Assembly: GCF_025141935.1 (NCBI RefSeq)
Contig: NZ_CP081121.1
Span: 1 to 64,000, forward strand
Direction: 5' to 3'
From: Sulfitobacter sp. S190
GTDB lineage: Bacteria > Pseudomonadota > Alphaproteobacteria > Rhodobacterales > Rhodobacteraceae
DNA length: 64,000 bases
A program made the translations under genes and the position numbers. The notes under the pieces were generated by a model, which saw nothing but the letters and a program-made list of their open reading frames with translations, did no database searches and was not told the origin of the DNA. This document shows positions 37,219 through 46,387 of the stretch, one piece after another; the stretch's first letter is position 1, and each line of letters begins with the position of its first letter.

Positions 37219-38225
37219 AACAGCCCTTCCCGTTTTCCGCCATCGTTGGCCAATCGGATATGAAAAACGCGATGGTCCTGACCGCGATTGACCCGTCCAT
37301 CGGCGGTGTGCTGGTTTTCGGGGATCGGGGAACGGGCAAATCGACCGCGGTGCGTGCGCTCGCGGCGCTGCTTCCCCCGATCAAGGCGCTGAAGGGATGC
37401 CCCGTAAACGCGGCCAGTGCCGAGGACAGCCCGGAGTGGGCCGGGATCAAAACCAAAGCCCAGCACAAGATCCCCACGCCTGTCATCGACTTGCCGCTTG
37501 GCGCATCAGAAGACCGAGTCACCGGCGCGCTTGATATCGAAAAGGCTCTGACCAACGGGGAAAAGGCATTTCAGCCCGGATTGCTCGCCCGCGCCAACCG
37601 CGGCTATCTGTACATCGACGAAGTCAATCTTCTCGAGGACCACATCGTCGACCTGCTGCTGGACGTGGCACAATCGGGCGAAAACGTGGTCGAACGCGAG
37701 GGGCTTTCGATCCGCCACCCTGCCCGCTTCGTGCTTGTCGGATCAGGCAATCCCGAAGAAGGCGAACTGCGACCACAGCTGCTTGACCGGTTCGGTCTGT
37801 CGGTGGACGTGGCCAGCCCCACAAACATCGACGAACGCGTTGAAGTCATCAAAAGGCGCGATGCGTATGAGACCGACCATGCGGCCTTCATGCTGCGCTG
37901 GCAGGCAGAAGACGCCGCCTTGAGAGACAGGATACTGAAGGCGCGCAAAGCGCTCAAAAGGCTCAAGACGCCCGAACAGAGCCTGCGCGACGTTGCAGAA
38001 CTATGCATGAATCTCGGATCGGATGGCCTGCGCGGTGAGCTGACCTTGCTGAAGGCCGCGCGCGCGTATGCCGCCTTCCGGGACGATACCGCTCTGGGGC
38101 GGAGCCACATCCGCGACGTTGCCGGTTTGGCGCTGCGACACCGGATGCGGCGCGACCCACTGGATGATGCAGGCAGCGGCACCCGTGTTGCACGTATTGT
38201 CGAAGAGACATTGGGCGCAGGATGA
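37215..38225 (+). CDS. bchI: Magnesium chelatase AAA+ subunit I
   Basis: A 336-residue AAA+ ATPase of magnesium chelatase. Walker A is GDRGTGKST at about 36, Walker B is YLYIDEVNLLEDHIVDLLLD at about 132 and the arginine-finger region is NPEEGELRPQLLDRFGL near 176. With BchD it drives magnesium insertion by BchH. The ATG overlaps the crtA stop; a longer in-frame start inside crtA is rejected. Confidence 0.97.
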   Translation: MKQPFPFSAIVGQSDMKNAMVLTAIDPSIGGVLVFGDRGTGKSTAVRALAALLPPIKALKGCPVNAASAEDSPEWAGIKTKAQHKIPTPVIDLPLGASEDRVTGALDIEKALTNGEKAFQPGLLARANRGYLYIDEVNLLEDHIVDLLLDVAQSGENVVEREGLSIRHPARFVLVGSGNPEEGELRPQLLDRFGLSVDVASPTNIDERVEVIKRRDAYETDHAAFMLRWQAEDAALRDRILKARKALKRLKTPEQSLRDVAELCMNLGSDGLRGELTLLKAARAYAAFRDDTALGRSHIRDVAGLALRHRMRRDPLDDAGSGTRVARIVEETLGAG

Positions 38226-39841
38226 CCCCCTGGGCGCAAGCGACAACGGCGTTGGCCTTGCTTGCCATTGATCCGGGGCTGGGGGGTATGGTGCTGCGCT
38301 GTCGGGCATCGCCCGTCCGCGACGCGCTGGAAAAAGCGCTGCCCCGTCTCCCCTTGTCGATCGCAAAGCTGCATCCCGCGATGTCACCGGATGTGCTCGA
38401 TGACGGCATAGATATTGCCGCGACACTTGCCGCCGGAACGCTGGAAAAACGGCGCGGCCTTCTCGAAAAACCGGCGACATTCGTGCTGTCGATGGCCGAA
38501 CGGTCATCGGGCTACCTATCGGCGCGCCTGGCCAATACGCTTGACCAACGCGCCGGACATATCGTCATCGCGCTCGATGAAGGGACCGCCGATGAAGCGA
38601 CACCTGCATCGCTTGCGGATAGGTTGGCATTTCACGTTGACCTGAACGATAGTCCTATCTCGAGCATCGGTCCCATTCCCGAATTTCGCCAATTTAGAGA
38701 CGATATTGGCGCGACAGAAGATGTTATTGAGGCATTGGTCAACCTCTCGGTCCGACTAGGCATAGACAGCCTTCGCGCACCCGCACTGGCGCTGCGCGCG
38801 GCCAAGGCCCACGCCCTTTTGCACAACCGCGATACCGTCACTGACCCCGATATCAGCGCCGCTGTCGCTTTGGTGTTTGCCCACCGCGCGACACGCCTGC
38901 CGCATCCGGATGAGACGCAAACGTCCGATCCGCCCAGCGACGCCCCCCAGCAGCTGACACCGCAAGACGGTATGATACCGGAAGACATGTTGCTTGACGC
39001 GGTCAAGGCCGCGCTGCCCCCTGTCCTGCTGGATACCCTTTCGTCGGGCAAAGCCGCACCAAAGGCACAAGCGGGCGGCGCGGGCCGAAAAATTCGAGGC
39101 CGGCGCCGTGGGAGACCCCTACCCGCGCGACAGGGCGGAGACAGTTCCGGGAGACCTGATCTGATCGCCACGTTACGCGCTGCGGTCCCTTGGCAGACGC
39201 TGCGCCAAAATCCATCGAACCCCCGGCACGGGCCTGTCATTCGCAAGTCGGATTTGCGCTACGCCCGTTTCCAGCACCACTCTGACAGGCTGCTTATCTT
39301 TACGGTCGACGCGTCCGGATCCGCCGCGATGGCCCGTCTGGGCGAAGCGAAGGGTGCGATAGAACTTCTGCTCGCCCAGGCCTACGCCAGCCGGGACCAG
39401 GTTGCCCTCGTTTCATTCCGCAAAGATGCGGCGGAAGTGCTGCTTGAACCCACACGGTCTCTGGTACAGACAAAACGGAAGCTTGCGGATCTTCCCGGTG
39501 GCGGCGGCACACCCTTGGCCGCCGGACTGATCGCTGCGCAGCATCTCGCCCTTCAGTCACGAAACAAGGGGTTAGACCCCCACATCGTCCTGCTGACGGA
39601 TGGTCGCAGCAACATCGCGCTGGACGGCGCGCCAGATAGAAAGCGGGCCGCGCAAGACGCGGGTCGTGCCGCCGATGCGCTTGCCACAGCCGGTCTTTCA
39701 GGGTTGGTGATCGATACCGGGCGCAGACCGGAGGCCGGACTGGCAGCGCTCGCACGGCGCTGGCGCGCTGGCTATCTGCCCCTTCCCCGCGCCGATGCTC
39801 AGCAAGTGTCGGCTGCAGTGTCTGCGTCGTTTGGCCCCTGA
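38222..39841 (+). CDS. bchD: Magnesium chelatase subunit D
   Basis: A 539-residue subunit. The N-terminal AAA+ domain (about 1-230) lacks a Walker A, as in other BchD. A Pro/acid-rich and Arg/Gly-rich linker follows (about 235-310). The C-terminal von Willebrand A domain (about 350-539) has the MIDAS motif DASGSAAM, plus LLTDGRSN near 460. It forms the double ring with BchI. Overlaps bchI by 4 bp and bchO by 1 bp. Confidence 0.96.
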   Translation: MTPWAQATTALALLAIDPGLGGMVLRCRASPVRDALEKALPRLPLSIAKLHPAMSPDVLDDGIDIAATLAAGTLEKRRGLLEKPATFVLSMAERSSGYLSARLANTLDQRAGHIVIALDEGTADEATPASLADRLAFHVDLNDSPISSIGPIPEFRQFRDDIGATEDVIEALVNLSVRLGIDSLRAPALALRAAKAHALLHNRDTVTDPDISAAVALVFAHRATRLPHPDETQTSDPPSDAPQQLTPQDGMIPEDMLLDAVKAALPPVLLDTLSSGKAAPKAQAGGAGRKIRGRRRGRPLPARQGGDSSGRPDLIATLRAAVPWQTLRQNPSNPRHGPVIRKSDLRYARFQHHSDRLLIFTVDASGSAAMARLGEAKGAIELLLAQAYASRDQVALVSFRKDAAEVLLEPTRSLVQTKRKLADLPGGGGTPLAAGLIAAQHLALQSRNKGLDPHIVLLTDGRSNIALDGAPDRKRAAQDAGRAADALATAGLSGLVIDTGRRPEAGLAALARRWRAGYLPLPRADAQQVSAAVSASFGP

Positions 39842-40698
39842 TGAAGTGGGAGACGGAAAAATACGACTGGCCGATGTCAGCTTGTTCGAGATTTGTCCGA
39901 AGCGGCCCACATCACTGGCACGTTCAGGTATCTGGCACAGGTGAGACACTGCTTTTGCTTCACGGCGCAGGTGGCGCAACACAAAGCTGGCGCCACCTTT
40001 TCCCGATGCTTGCGAAAGATTACAAGGTCGTCGCAATCGACCTACCGGGCCAGGGCTTCACCCGCCTGGGTGCACGCCACCGCTGCGGGCTCGAGGAGAT
40101 GGCGGAGGACATAGCGGGCCTTTGCCGGGATGAAAACATCCAACCCCGCGCAATAGTTGGACATTCGGCGGGTGCGGCGATCGGCTTTGACCTCGCGCCG
40201 CGGTTGCCGAAGACGCCTCATGTCATAGGCATCAACGCAGCACTTGCCCATTTCAAGGGGGTCGCAGGGCTTCTGTTTCCGCTTATGGCAAAAACGCTCG
40301 CGATGATGCCAGGCGTCGCGGGCCTTTTTACGGCACAGAACGGAAACGCAAAGTCGGTCAGGCGGCTCATCGAAGGGACAGGCTCAACACTGCCCCTTGA
40401 TGATTTGGGGTATTACAGACGGCTTGTCGGGGACCGAGACCACGTCAATGCGACGCTGCAGATGATGGCACAATGGGATCTTGGCCCCTTGCTATCCCGC
40501 CTACCGCGCCTTGACGTTCAAGGCCTTTTGATCGCCGGAAGTCGTGATAAAGCAGTGCCGTCCCAAACATCTGCGCAGATCTCCAGCCAGATGAAACACG
40601 TCGGATTCAAACTGGTTGATGGCTTGGGACACCTTGCTCACGAGGAAGACCCTGCAAGCATGCGCAAAATGATCGCTGCTTATATAAGTGACTACTGA
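39841..40698 (+). CDS. bchO: BchO, alpha/beta hydrolase linked to magnesium chelatase
   Basis: A 285-residue alpha/beta hydrolase fold protein. It has LLLLHGAGGATQSWRHL at about 36, the nucleophile elbow VGHSAGAAIGFDL at about 103 and GLGHLAHEEDP near the end with the catalytic His. BchO is encoded after bchID in many phototrophs; its exact activity is unsettled. The start overlaps the bchD stop (TGATG). The gene is the last PGC gene before the replication module. Confidence 0.93.
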   Translation: MKWETEKYDWPMSACSRFVRSGPHHWHVQVSGTGETLLLLHGAGGATQSWRHLFPMLAKDYKVVAIDLPGQGFTRLGARHRCGLEEMAEDIAGLCRDENIQPRAIVGHSAGAAIGFDLAPRLPKTPHVIGINAALAHFKGVAGLLFPLMAKTLAMMPGVAGLFTAQNGNAKSVRRLIEGTGSTLPLDDLGYYRRLVGDRDHVNATLQMMAQWDLGPLLSRLPRLDVQGLLIAGSRDKAVPSQTSAQISSQMKHVGFKLVDGLGHLAHEEDPASMRKMIAAYISDY

Positions 40699-40735
40699 AT
40701 CTGGTTATAAACCTTTATTTTCAGCAGCTTAACGT

Positions 40736-40764
40736 CAGGGTTACCCGCGGGTAACCCTGCTTTT
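40736..40764. terminator. Perfect palindromic terminator between bchO and parB
   Basis: A 24-bp perfect palindrome with arms CAGGGTTACCCG and CGGGTAACCCTG (40736-40759), followed on the plus strand by CTTTTCCC. It would end the crtA-bchO transcript and, read the other way, the parA-parB transcript. Confidence 0.8.
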
Positions 40765-40770
40765 CCCAGA

Positions 40771-41832
40771 TTACTCGCCTTTCAGCACGGCCTCGAAAGC
40801 CTCTATCGCCTTGGCGAGCTGATCTTTGGGAACATTCGCGTAGTCACGCTTGCCCACAATCCGGCACTCGCCTTTTCTGGCCGTGACTTTGGTCTCGCCG
40901 ATGCGGAACTCGAACTTCTCTGAGGCCTTTGCCTTCGGTGACTTCGTTGCGGCGGCAGGCTTGGGTGGCGCAGATGCGAACGACTTGAGAATGCGAAGTT
41001 GATCCGCCTCATCCGTCGCCTGCCGAAGCTCCGCACGCAGCGCGTCAGCCCCCTGCCCTGCCCTCAAAAGCCGCGACACCTCTACGCCCAGATTGCGCGC
41101 AACTGCTTTGGGCCAGCGCAAATCCTCGCCGAGAGACTGCATCAGAAAAACGAAGGCCCGAACATAGGACCGCTTGGTCTTATGTAGCGACGCATAAAGC
41201 CGAAGCACCATCGCCTCTGCGTCGCCGCCTTCGACGCTATCGTCCTGTGCCGCGGTGATCGCAACCTGTGCCATTTCCGCAAAGGTCAGGTTTTCACGAA
41301 CGACGTTCTCTTCGACCATATCGACATAACGTTCGATCCGGTCCGCGCCATCCGTTTCGATCCGCGCGGTCACACTTGCGAACTGCGGATCACCGGTTTC
41401 GGCAAAAAGCTGGCTCAGTGCAGTGAAGCGGCGCCACCCTTTCTTGAGCTGCAAGGCGCCAGCTTCGTCGCGATATACTTCGATCGGTTCTTTCTGTCCC
41501 CGTTCGCGAATGGAGGACTTCAACTCTTCCATTTCGTCACTCGCCGCGACATCGTCCAGCGCAAGCCGGTCGCGGGGCAGATCGCTCGTCGATATCTCAC
41601 CCAGCGGCACAGCGACCAGAACGCGGCCTTCATCCTGCGCTGCACGGAACGCTTTCGCGTCATCGGCATTCTTGCGGCGCTGCTCTACTTTCGCTTCCGT
41701 AGCCTCCGTCAGGCTTTGCGCAGTTTCCCGCACCGCGGCACCCATGGGGCCTACCGTGCGGATCCGGGGTTCGGATTTCTGCTTCGGCGCATCGTCGATG
41801 GGCCCGAAGCCGAATTTATTCTTGCCGCTCAT
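40771..41832 (-). CDS. parB: Plasmid-type partitioning protein ParB
   Basis: A 353-residue ParB family protein. A charged N-terminal region is followed by the ParB nuclease-like domain at about 75-185 (IRERGQKEPIEVYRDE, LKKGWRRFTALSQLF, MVEENVVRENLTFAEMAQ) and a helix-turn-helix region at about 200-260 (TKRSYVRAFVFLMQSL). It would bind centromere-like sites and act with ParA in segregation. Its ATG overlaps the parA stop by 4 bp. Chromosomal ParB is less likely because the neighbour is a DnaA-like plasmid initiator. Confidence 0.88.
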   Translation of the reverse strand: MSGKNKFGFGPIDDAPKQKSEPRIRTVGPMGAAVRETAQSLTEATEAKVEQRRKNADDAKAFRAAQDEGRVLVAVPLGEISTSDLPRDRLALDDVAASDEMEELKSSIRERGQKEPIEVYRDEAGALQLKKGWRRFTALSQLFAETGDPQFASVTARIETDGADRIERYVDMVEENVVRENLTFAEMAQVAITAAQDDSVEGGDAEAMVLRLYASLHKTKRSYVRAFVFLMQSLGEDLRWPKAVARNLGVEVSRLLRAGQGADALRAELRQATDEADQLRILKSFASAPPKPAAATKSPKAKASEKFEFRIGETKVTARKGECRIVGKRDYANVPKDQLAKAIEAFEAVLKGE

Positions 41833-43139
41833 GTGTCACCCTTTCCTGTTTGCGCGTTGTCGCGCCACGCCGCCAACACAGTGTCCTTGAACTCTCCGTA
41901 GGCACGGTCGAAGCTCTGCCGCGCCCGTTTCCAGGTTTCCCGTGTCATCTGCCGATAGTCCTGTTCGTATACGCTCATCTGGAAACGTCCCGATTGCTCC
42001 ACCGCGCGAGTCATCTCGATCGGATTGCTGCACACATCCGCGCCAAAGACGTTTCGGAAGGCATCCATCATCGCGGAGTGTAAAGGATTGGTCGCCTCGA
42101 ACCGGGTCATGAGCAAACGGATGTCCTTGAAGGTTTTGGGCAGCGTCAGCCCAGCGTCTTCCGCCATGCCGGAAAACCCGTCGGAGATATCGGCCATCGC
42201 GTCTCCCAATTGCCCCAGGTAAGAGGTCGTGCTGTCGTATTCCCAGTAACCGGGGCCCGACGGGATGTAGAGGATATCGCTCGCAAAAGCTGCGTTTAGA
42301 GACTGGTACCCGATGGCAGGCGGGCAATCAAAGATGATCACGTCGTATTGGTCGTCGGGCAATTCATCGAGATAGCGGGCGACGCACCCGAAGAATGACC
42401 ATGCTTTGTGCAGACTGCGGTACTGCGCCGATGCGAACTCTACAAATGCCGCATTGGCACAGCTTGGTATGATGTCGATCGTGGGCCAGCACGTTGGTTG
42501 AATGAAGTCCTGAAACCTCTGGGTTCCGATGCTTTGCACATCTTCCGGCAGCTCGTCCGAGGAAGGGTAGGGGCAATCGTCAGGGTCGTCGTAGCTTTCT
42601 GCGATGCGGTCTGCCTCTCTGCACAGATCCCTGCACATGATCCCCCAAACCGTATTCCACTCCTTTACCTCGACGATCCCCATTGAATGGGTCAGTGTCG
42701 CTTGCGGGTCGAAGTCGATACACAAGACCCGGTAGCCGTCCAGCGCGGCGGCATTGGCGAGATGCTGCGCCACCACTGTCTTACCCACGCCGCCTTTGAA
42801 GTTGCTTACCGCAATCCGCATGGCACGCCCCTTGAGCCGTTCGGGCTGCAGGTTCTTTCCTCGAAATCTGAGCCTGCGGCGCAGTTCGTTGATCTCCTCC
42901 AGTGAAAACCAGCGTTGCCGTCCGTCTTCCTGTGTTTCGCCCTGGGGCAGGGACGGATCGTCGGCCAGTTTCTTGCGAAGCGTATCGGCCGGAACGTCGA
43001 ACATGAATTGGCTAATTTCCCAGATGGAAAACGGACGAAGTGCCTTGATCTCCCCAGGGCTGAAAGTTGCACGCCGAACCGCCGCCTGCTGTGCGAGGCT
43101 CCGGTCGTTCATGTTCTGAAGGTCTGTATGGTCTCTCAT
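41829..43139 (-). CDS. parA: Plasmid-type partitioning ATPase ParA
   Basis: A 436-residue type Ia-like ParA. An N-terminal extension of about 100 residues with a winged-helix/MerR-like segment (FSIWEISQFMFDVPADTLRK) probably binds DNA. The deviant Walker A is NFKGGVGKTVVAQHLAN at about 113, followed by CIDFDPQATLTHSMG at about 141 and the Walker B-like VIIFDCPPAIGYQSLNAA near 247. I chose the ATG at 43139; a longer reading would run through the repeats of the intergenic region. First gene of parA-parB. Confidence 0.88.
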   Translation of the reverse strand: MRDHTDLQNMNDRSLAQQAAVRRATFSPGEIKALRPFSIWEISQFMFDVPADTLRKKLADDPSLPQGETQEDGRQRWFSLEEINELRRRLRFRGKNLQPERLKGRAMRIAVSNFKGGVGKTVVAQHLANAAALDGYRVLCIDFDPQATLTHSMGIVEVKEWNTVWGIMCRDLCREADRIAESYDDPDDCPYPSSDELPEDVQSIGTQRFQDFIQPTCWPTIDIIPSCANAAFVEFASAQYRSLHKAWSFFGCVARYLDELPDDQYDVIIFDCPPAIGYQSLNAAFASDILYIPSGPGYWEYDSTTSYLGQLGDAMADISDGFSGMAEDAGLTLPKTFKDIRLLMTRFEATNPLHSAMMDAFRNVFGADVCSNPIEMTRAVEQSGRFQMSVYEQDYRQMTRETWKRARQSFDRAYGEFKDTVLAAWRDNAQTGKGDT

Positions 43140-43174
43140 TTTTGTCTGCTCTTGTTTTTGGACGCTATTTGCAG

Positions 43175-43253
43175 AATAACGGGATTTGGGAAAGACGCAA
43201 AAGAAGAAATCGGGAATTTGCGCTTTTTCGACTGCCTGCGCGAAATAACGGGA
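43175..43253 (+). repeat. Direct repeat pair AATAACGGGA
   Basis: Two identical 10-mers at 43175-43184 and 43244-43253, 69 bp apart start to start, upstream of parA. The core ACGGGA is shared with the inverted repeat near the initiator gene. Confidence 0.55.
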
Positions 43254-43405
43254 CAAAGCGCACCCGGATCAAATTTGATTTGGTGACACTTATGGCCTGT
43301 TCCAGACATATAGGGTGACATCAGAGAGGCAATTGGGTGACGCCTTGCATGACACCCTTCACCTAAACTAACCTGATTTCTAAATGAGATTTGGTATGAC
43401 CCCTC

Positions 43406-43444
43406 AATCCCGTACTTTCAAATCCATTGACAGAAAACGGGATT
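43406..43444. repeat. Inverted repeat AATCCCGT / ACGGGATT
   Basis: Perfect 8-bp arms at 43406-43413 and 43437-43444 with a 23-bp spacer, about 84 bp before the initiator start. A likely binding site for the initiator or ParB. Confidence 0.55.
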
Positions 43445-43527
43445 TCGTGCCTTCATGGACCTAATCAGAATCGGCCCCGCCAGACGGGTCGGCTGAATAA
43501 AAACAGAGGCGATGCAGTGAGATCCCA

Positions 43528-44220
43528 ATGGAACCTAAAAGGTTAACCGGCGCCCATGCCGCGGCGCTGAAGTATGATGTTTTGACAGCGATCAGTCTCA
43601 AAGGACTGCATGGCGAAGCGCATGACGCCTTGTCAATGATGCGGCTCCTTGCAGTGGTGACCGCGCGATACAACTGGGCCCGTGACGAGTTGTCGATCGG
43701 ACAGAAAGATATGGCCCGGATGTGGGGGGTCACCGAACGCACGGCGAAACGCGAAGTAAAGCGCTGGTTGGCGACAGGTGTCGTGACGTGTTCGCGGCCG
43801 GGCGTGCGGGGCAGGGTGGCGGCCTACCGTATCAACCTGCGCACCCTGTATAATGCCACAGCAGATTACTGGCATACGGTCGGGCCCGATTTTGTGGCGA
43901 GGATGGGTGCGGGACAACTCGATGCCGCGGCCAAGGTCGTTCGAGTAGACTTCAAAGCGCAGCAACCGTCATCTCCGCCACGGCCCACGGCGCCGGAATG
44001 GGCCGCGGCAAGCGCCTATATTCAGAGCGCCCAGCCACAAGTCCACGCGAGTTGGATCGCACCGCTTGAATTCGTGGGCGATGATGGCGTGACCGTACGT
44101 CTGCGCGGGCCGTCGCCCTTTACTGCCCGCTATGTCGAGACACACCACGCAAAGCTGATTGTGGATGCGGTTGAGACCTGTATTGGCCCCTTGCGCCGCG
44201 TGATTATTGAAGCGCCTTAG
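43528..44220 (+). CDS. repA: DnaA-like plasmid replication initiator
   Basis: A 230-residue initiator. The first 110 residues resemble a winged-helix region ([26 protein letters not shown] near 60-85), and the C-terminal part from about 150 resembles the DnaA N-terminal domain ([29 protein letters not shown], then [17 protein letters not shown]). This combination, without the AAA+ domain of chromosomal DnaA, is the DnaA-like replicon type of Rhodobacteraceae plasmids. It is convergent with hemE and the stops overlap by 4 bp. The N-terminal assignment is less sure than the C-terminal one. Confidence 0.85.
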   Translation: MEPKRLTGAHAAALKYDVLTAISLKGLHGEAHDALSMMRLLAVVTARYNWARDELSIGQKDMARMWGVTERTAKREVKRWLATGVVTCSRPGVRGRVAAYRINLRTLYNATADYWHTVGPDFVARMGAGQLDAAAKVVRVDFKAQQPSSPPRPTAPEWAAASAYIQSAQPQVHASWIAPLEFVGDDGVTVRLRGPSPFTARYVETHHAKLIVDAVETCIGPLRRVIIEAP

Positions 44221-45251
44221 GCGTTGCGCACCGTGTCTATCATCAACTGTACGTTTTCCGGATCCGCGTCCGGCGTGATACCGTGGCCGAGGTTGAAGAT
44301 ATGCGGCCCGCCGCGCAGCGCCTCAACAATCCGCCGCGTTTCGGACACAAGCGCCTCACCGCCGGTCACCATATGCGAAGATTTCAGGTTGCCCTGTACA
44401 CACCCGTCAGGCTGCACATGCTGCGCGACCCAACTCGCATCAACGCCGTCGTCGATGGCGATACAATCCGCACCGATCGCCGCATGCGCGCCTTGATACC
44501 GTTCGCCTGCACCCCGGGGGAATGCGATGATCGGGACATGTGGATGCTTTTCCTTGAGCGCGGAGGTGATCCGCTGCATTGGCTTGATCGAATACTGAGC
44601 AAAGTCAGCACCTTGGAGAGAGCCAGCCCAGCTGTCGAAAATCTTCATGACCTCGGCGCCCGCCTCAATTTGGGCGGACATATAGTGAATCGTGGCTTCA
44701 GTGATCCGATCCATCAACGCATCGAAAACCACGCGATCTGCGTCTTTCAAAGCGTGCGCTGGACCCTGGTCCGGCGTGCCACGACCGGCGATCATATAGG
44801 TGGCCACCGTCCAGGGTGCGCCGGCGAAACCGATGAGAGTGGTCTCGGAAGGCAACTCACGCGATAGAATCTTTACCGTCTCATAGATTGGCGACAAATG
44901 GTCGTGGATCGCATCGGCAGGAACCAATTTGTCCAGTTCCGCCTGCGACGTAATCGTCGAGAGCCGGGGGCCTTCTCCCGTGACGAACCAAAGATCTGCG
45001 CCCAACGCCTGCGGAACCAGCAAAATGTCGGCAAAAAGGATTGCGGCATTAAACCCGTAGCGGCGGATGGGTTGCAATGTAACTTCGGCTGCAAGTTCGG
45101 GATTGTAGCACAGCGACAGGAAATCGCCCGCTTGTGCACGCGTTGCGCGGTACTCGGGCAGATAGCGGCCAGCCTGGCGCATCATCCATATCGGTGGCGT
45201 GGGCAACACTTCACCGGCGAGTGCGCGGAGCACGGTTTTCTTGGCTGTCAT
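44217..45251 (-). CDS. hemE: Uroporphyrinogen decarboxylase
   Basis: A 344-residue cytosolic enzyme that makes coproporphyrinogen III. Features are [16 protein letters not shown] near residues 19-34, [16 protein letters not shown] near 143 and FDSWAGSL near 209. It is divergent from hemC across a 100-bp gap with one PpsR-like operator. Its 3' end overlaps the DnaA-like initiator gene by 4 bp. Confidence 0.97.
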   Translation of the reverse strand: MTAKKTVLRALAGEVLPTPPIWMMRQAGRYLPEYRATRAQAGDFLSLCYNPELAAEVTLQPIRRYGFNAAILFADILLVPQALGADLWFVTGEGPRLSTITSQAELDKLVPADAIHDHLSPIYETVKILSRELPSETTLIGFAGAPWTVATYMIAGRGTPDQGPAHALKDADRVVFDALMDRITEATIHYMSAQIEAGAEVMKIFDSWAGSLQGADFAQYSIKPMQRITSALKEKHPHVPIIAFPRGAGERYQGAHAAIGADCIAIDDGVDASWVAQHVQPDGCVQGNLKSSHMVTGGEALVSETRRIVEALRGGPHIFNLGHGITPDADPENVQLMIDTVRNA

Positions 45252-45317
45252 GGAAGGTCTCTTTGTTGGTATGGCTTGCGGGCATCATGCACCGCGCCGA
45301 TGGTAAGACACAAGAGT

Positions 45318-45335
45318 TGTCAGCTTTGGTTTACA
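45318..45335. promoter_or_regulatory. PpsR/CrtJ-type operator between hemE and hemC
   Basis: Exact TGT-N12-ACA (inner CAGCTTTGGTTT), 16 bp before the hemC start. It suggests that the two heme genes are coregulated with the photosynthesis genes. Confidence 0.7.
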
Positions 45336-45351
45336 CCGCTAGGAATGGCCT

Positions 45352-46299
45352 ATGACGTTGAAATTACCGACCCCCGCCCAACCCCTCAAAATCGGCACCA
45401 GAGGCTCGCCACTGGCGCTCGCGCAGGCGCATGAAACCCGCGAAAGGCTCGCGCATGCGTTTGAATTGCCGTTCGAGGCGTTCACGATTGTGGTGATCAA
45501 GACCACGGGTGACAAGATTATCGACAGGCCGCTGAAAGAAATCGGGGGCAAGGGGCTTTTCACCCGCGAGATCGAAGCCGATATGCTGGCGCATAAGATC
45601 GACATTGCGGTCCACTCGATGAAGGATATGCCGACGGTTCAGCCCGATGGCCTGCTGCTCGACACTTATCTGCCCCGCGAGGACGTGCGCGATGCGTTCA
45701 TATCGCCGGGCGACACAGCACTCGAAAATCTGCCTTCGGGAACAAAGGTGGGCACATCAAGCCTGCGCCGTCGTGCTCAATTGATGGCCAAGCGTCCCGA
45801 TCTGGAAGTCGTTGAATTCAGAGGCAATTTACAGACCCGCCTCATGAAACTCGATCAGGGCGTGGCTGCCGCTACTTTTCTGGCCATGGCTGGCCTGAAC
45901 CGCCTGGCGATGGACGATGTCCCCAAAACACCCATCGAGACAGATGTCATGCTGCCCGCCGTGGCACAGGGCGCGATCGGTATAGAACGGCGCACCGATG
46001 ACACCCGTGTGGCCGCGATGCTTGAAGCGATACATGACATTCCAACCGGCCAACGTCTCGCGGCGGAGCGGGCGTTTCTGCTGGAACTCGATGGATCCTG
46101 TGAGACGCCAATTGCAGGTCTTGCGGAACTTGACGGCACCACATTGCATCTGCGTGGCGAAGTGCTCAGGCCCGACGGGTCCGAAGCGCTCGACGATGCG
46201 ATGTCCTGTCCGATAGAGGACGGCGCCGAAGCGGGCCGGCTAATGGCCCAAAAGCTTCTCGCGCAGGCGGGGCCCGGTTTCTTCGACTGGCGCGATTGA
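45352..46299 (+). CDS. hemC: Hydroxymethylbilane synthase (porphobilinogen deaminase)
   Basis: A 315-residue enzyme that polymerises four porphobilinogens. Features are IGTRGSPLALAQAHE near 11, KDMPT in HSMKDMPT near 91, SLRRRAQL near 130 and the dipyrromethane-binding Cys in LDGSCETPIAG near 244. Monocistronic; convergent with hemA across an 88-bp gap holding a partial copy of a dispersed palindromic element. Confidence 0.97.
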   Translation: MTLKLPTPAQPLKIGTRGSPLALAQAHETRERLAHAFELPFEAFTIVVIKTTGDKIIDRPLKEIGGKGLFTREIEADMLAHKIDIAVHSMKDMPTVQPDGLLLDTYLPREDVRDAFISPGDTALENLPSGTKVGTSSLRRRAQLMAKRPDLEVVEFRGNLQTRLMKLDQGVAAATFLAMAGLNRLAMDDVPKTPIETDVMLPAVAQGAIGIERRTDDTRVAAMLEAIHDIPTGQRLAAERAFLLELDGSCETPIAGLAELDGTTLHLRGEVLRPDGSEALDDAMSCPIEDGAEAGRLMAQKLLAQAGPGFFDWRD

Positions 46300-46332
46300 A
46301 CGCCAAAGGGTGCGAAGGCCACTCCCGCCAAT

Positions 46333-46365
46333 CTCATTTGGCCGAAAATACTCAATCCCGGACCA
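46333..46365. repeat. Dispersed palindromic intergenic element, partial copy C
   Basis: ATTTGGCCGAAAATACTC followed by CCCGGACC matches the reverse complement of the 60011-60030 portion of copy B with few changes. The GC palindrome itself is not preserved here. Confidence 0.4.
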
Positions 46366-46387
46366 TCAACCAGCGGGGCAGGGGTGT

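Larger units (their letters stand above)
43140..43527. other. Putative plasmid origin/partition region with repeats
   Basis: This 388-bp gap between the divergent parA and DnaA-like initiator genes holds no gene. It contains direct repeats AATAACGGGA at 43175-43184 and 43244-43253, and an inverted repeat with arms AATCCCGT (43406-43413) and ACGGGATT (43437-43444), so the ACGGGA core occurs four times. GGTGAC motifs lie at 43282, 43314 and 43336, with an inverted TGACACC at 43350. It is AT-richer than its surroundings. Such repeats are expected of origins or centromere sites, but which is which cannot be told here. Confidence 0.6.

Noticed and set aside
43282..43356. Regular iteron array
   Set aside because: The GGTGAC motifs are unevenly spaced (32 and 22 bp) and short, so I report them only as motifs and not as a defined iteron array.
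40771..44220. RepABC-type replicon
   Set aside because: The initiator is not RepC-like and is divergent from parAB rather than downstream of them; its C-terminal part resembles the DnaA N-terminal domain instead.
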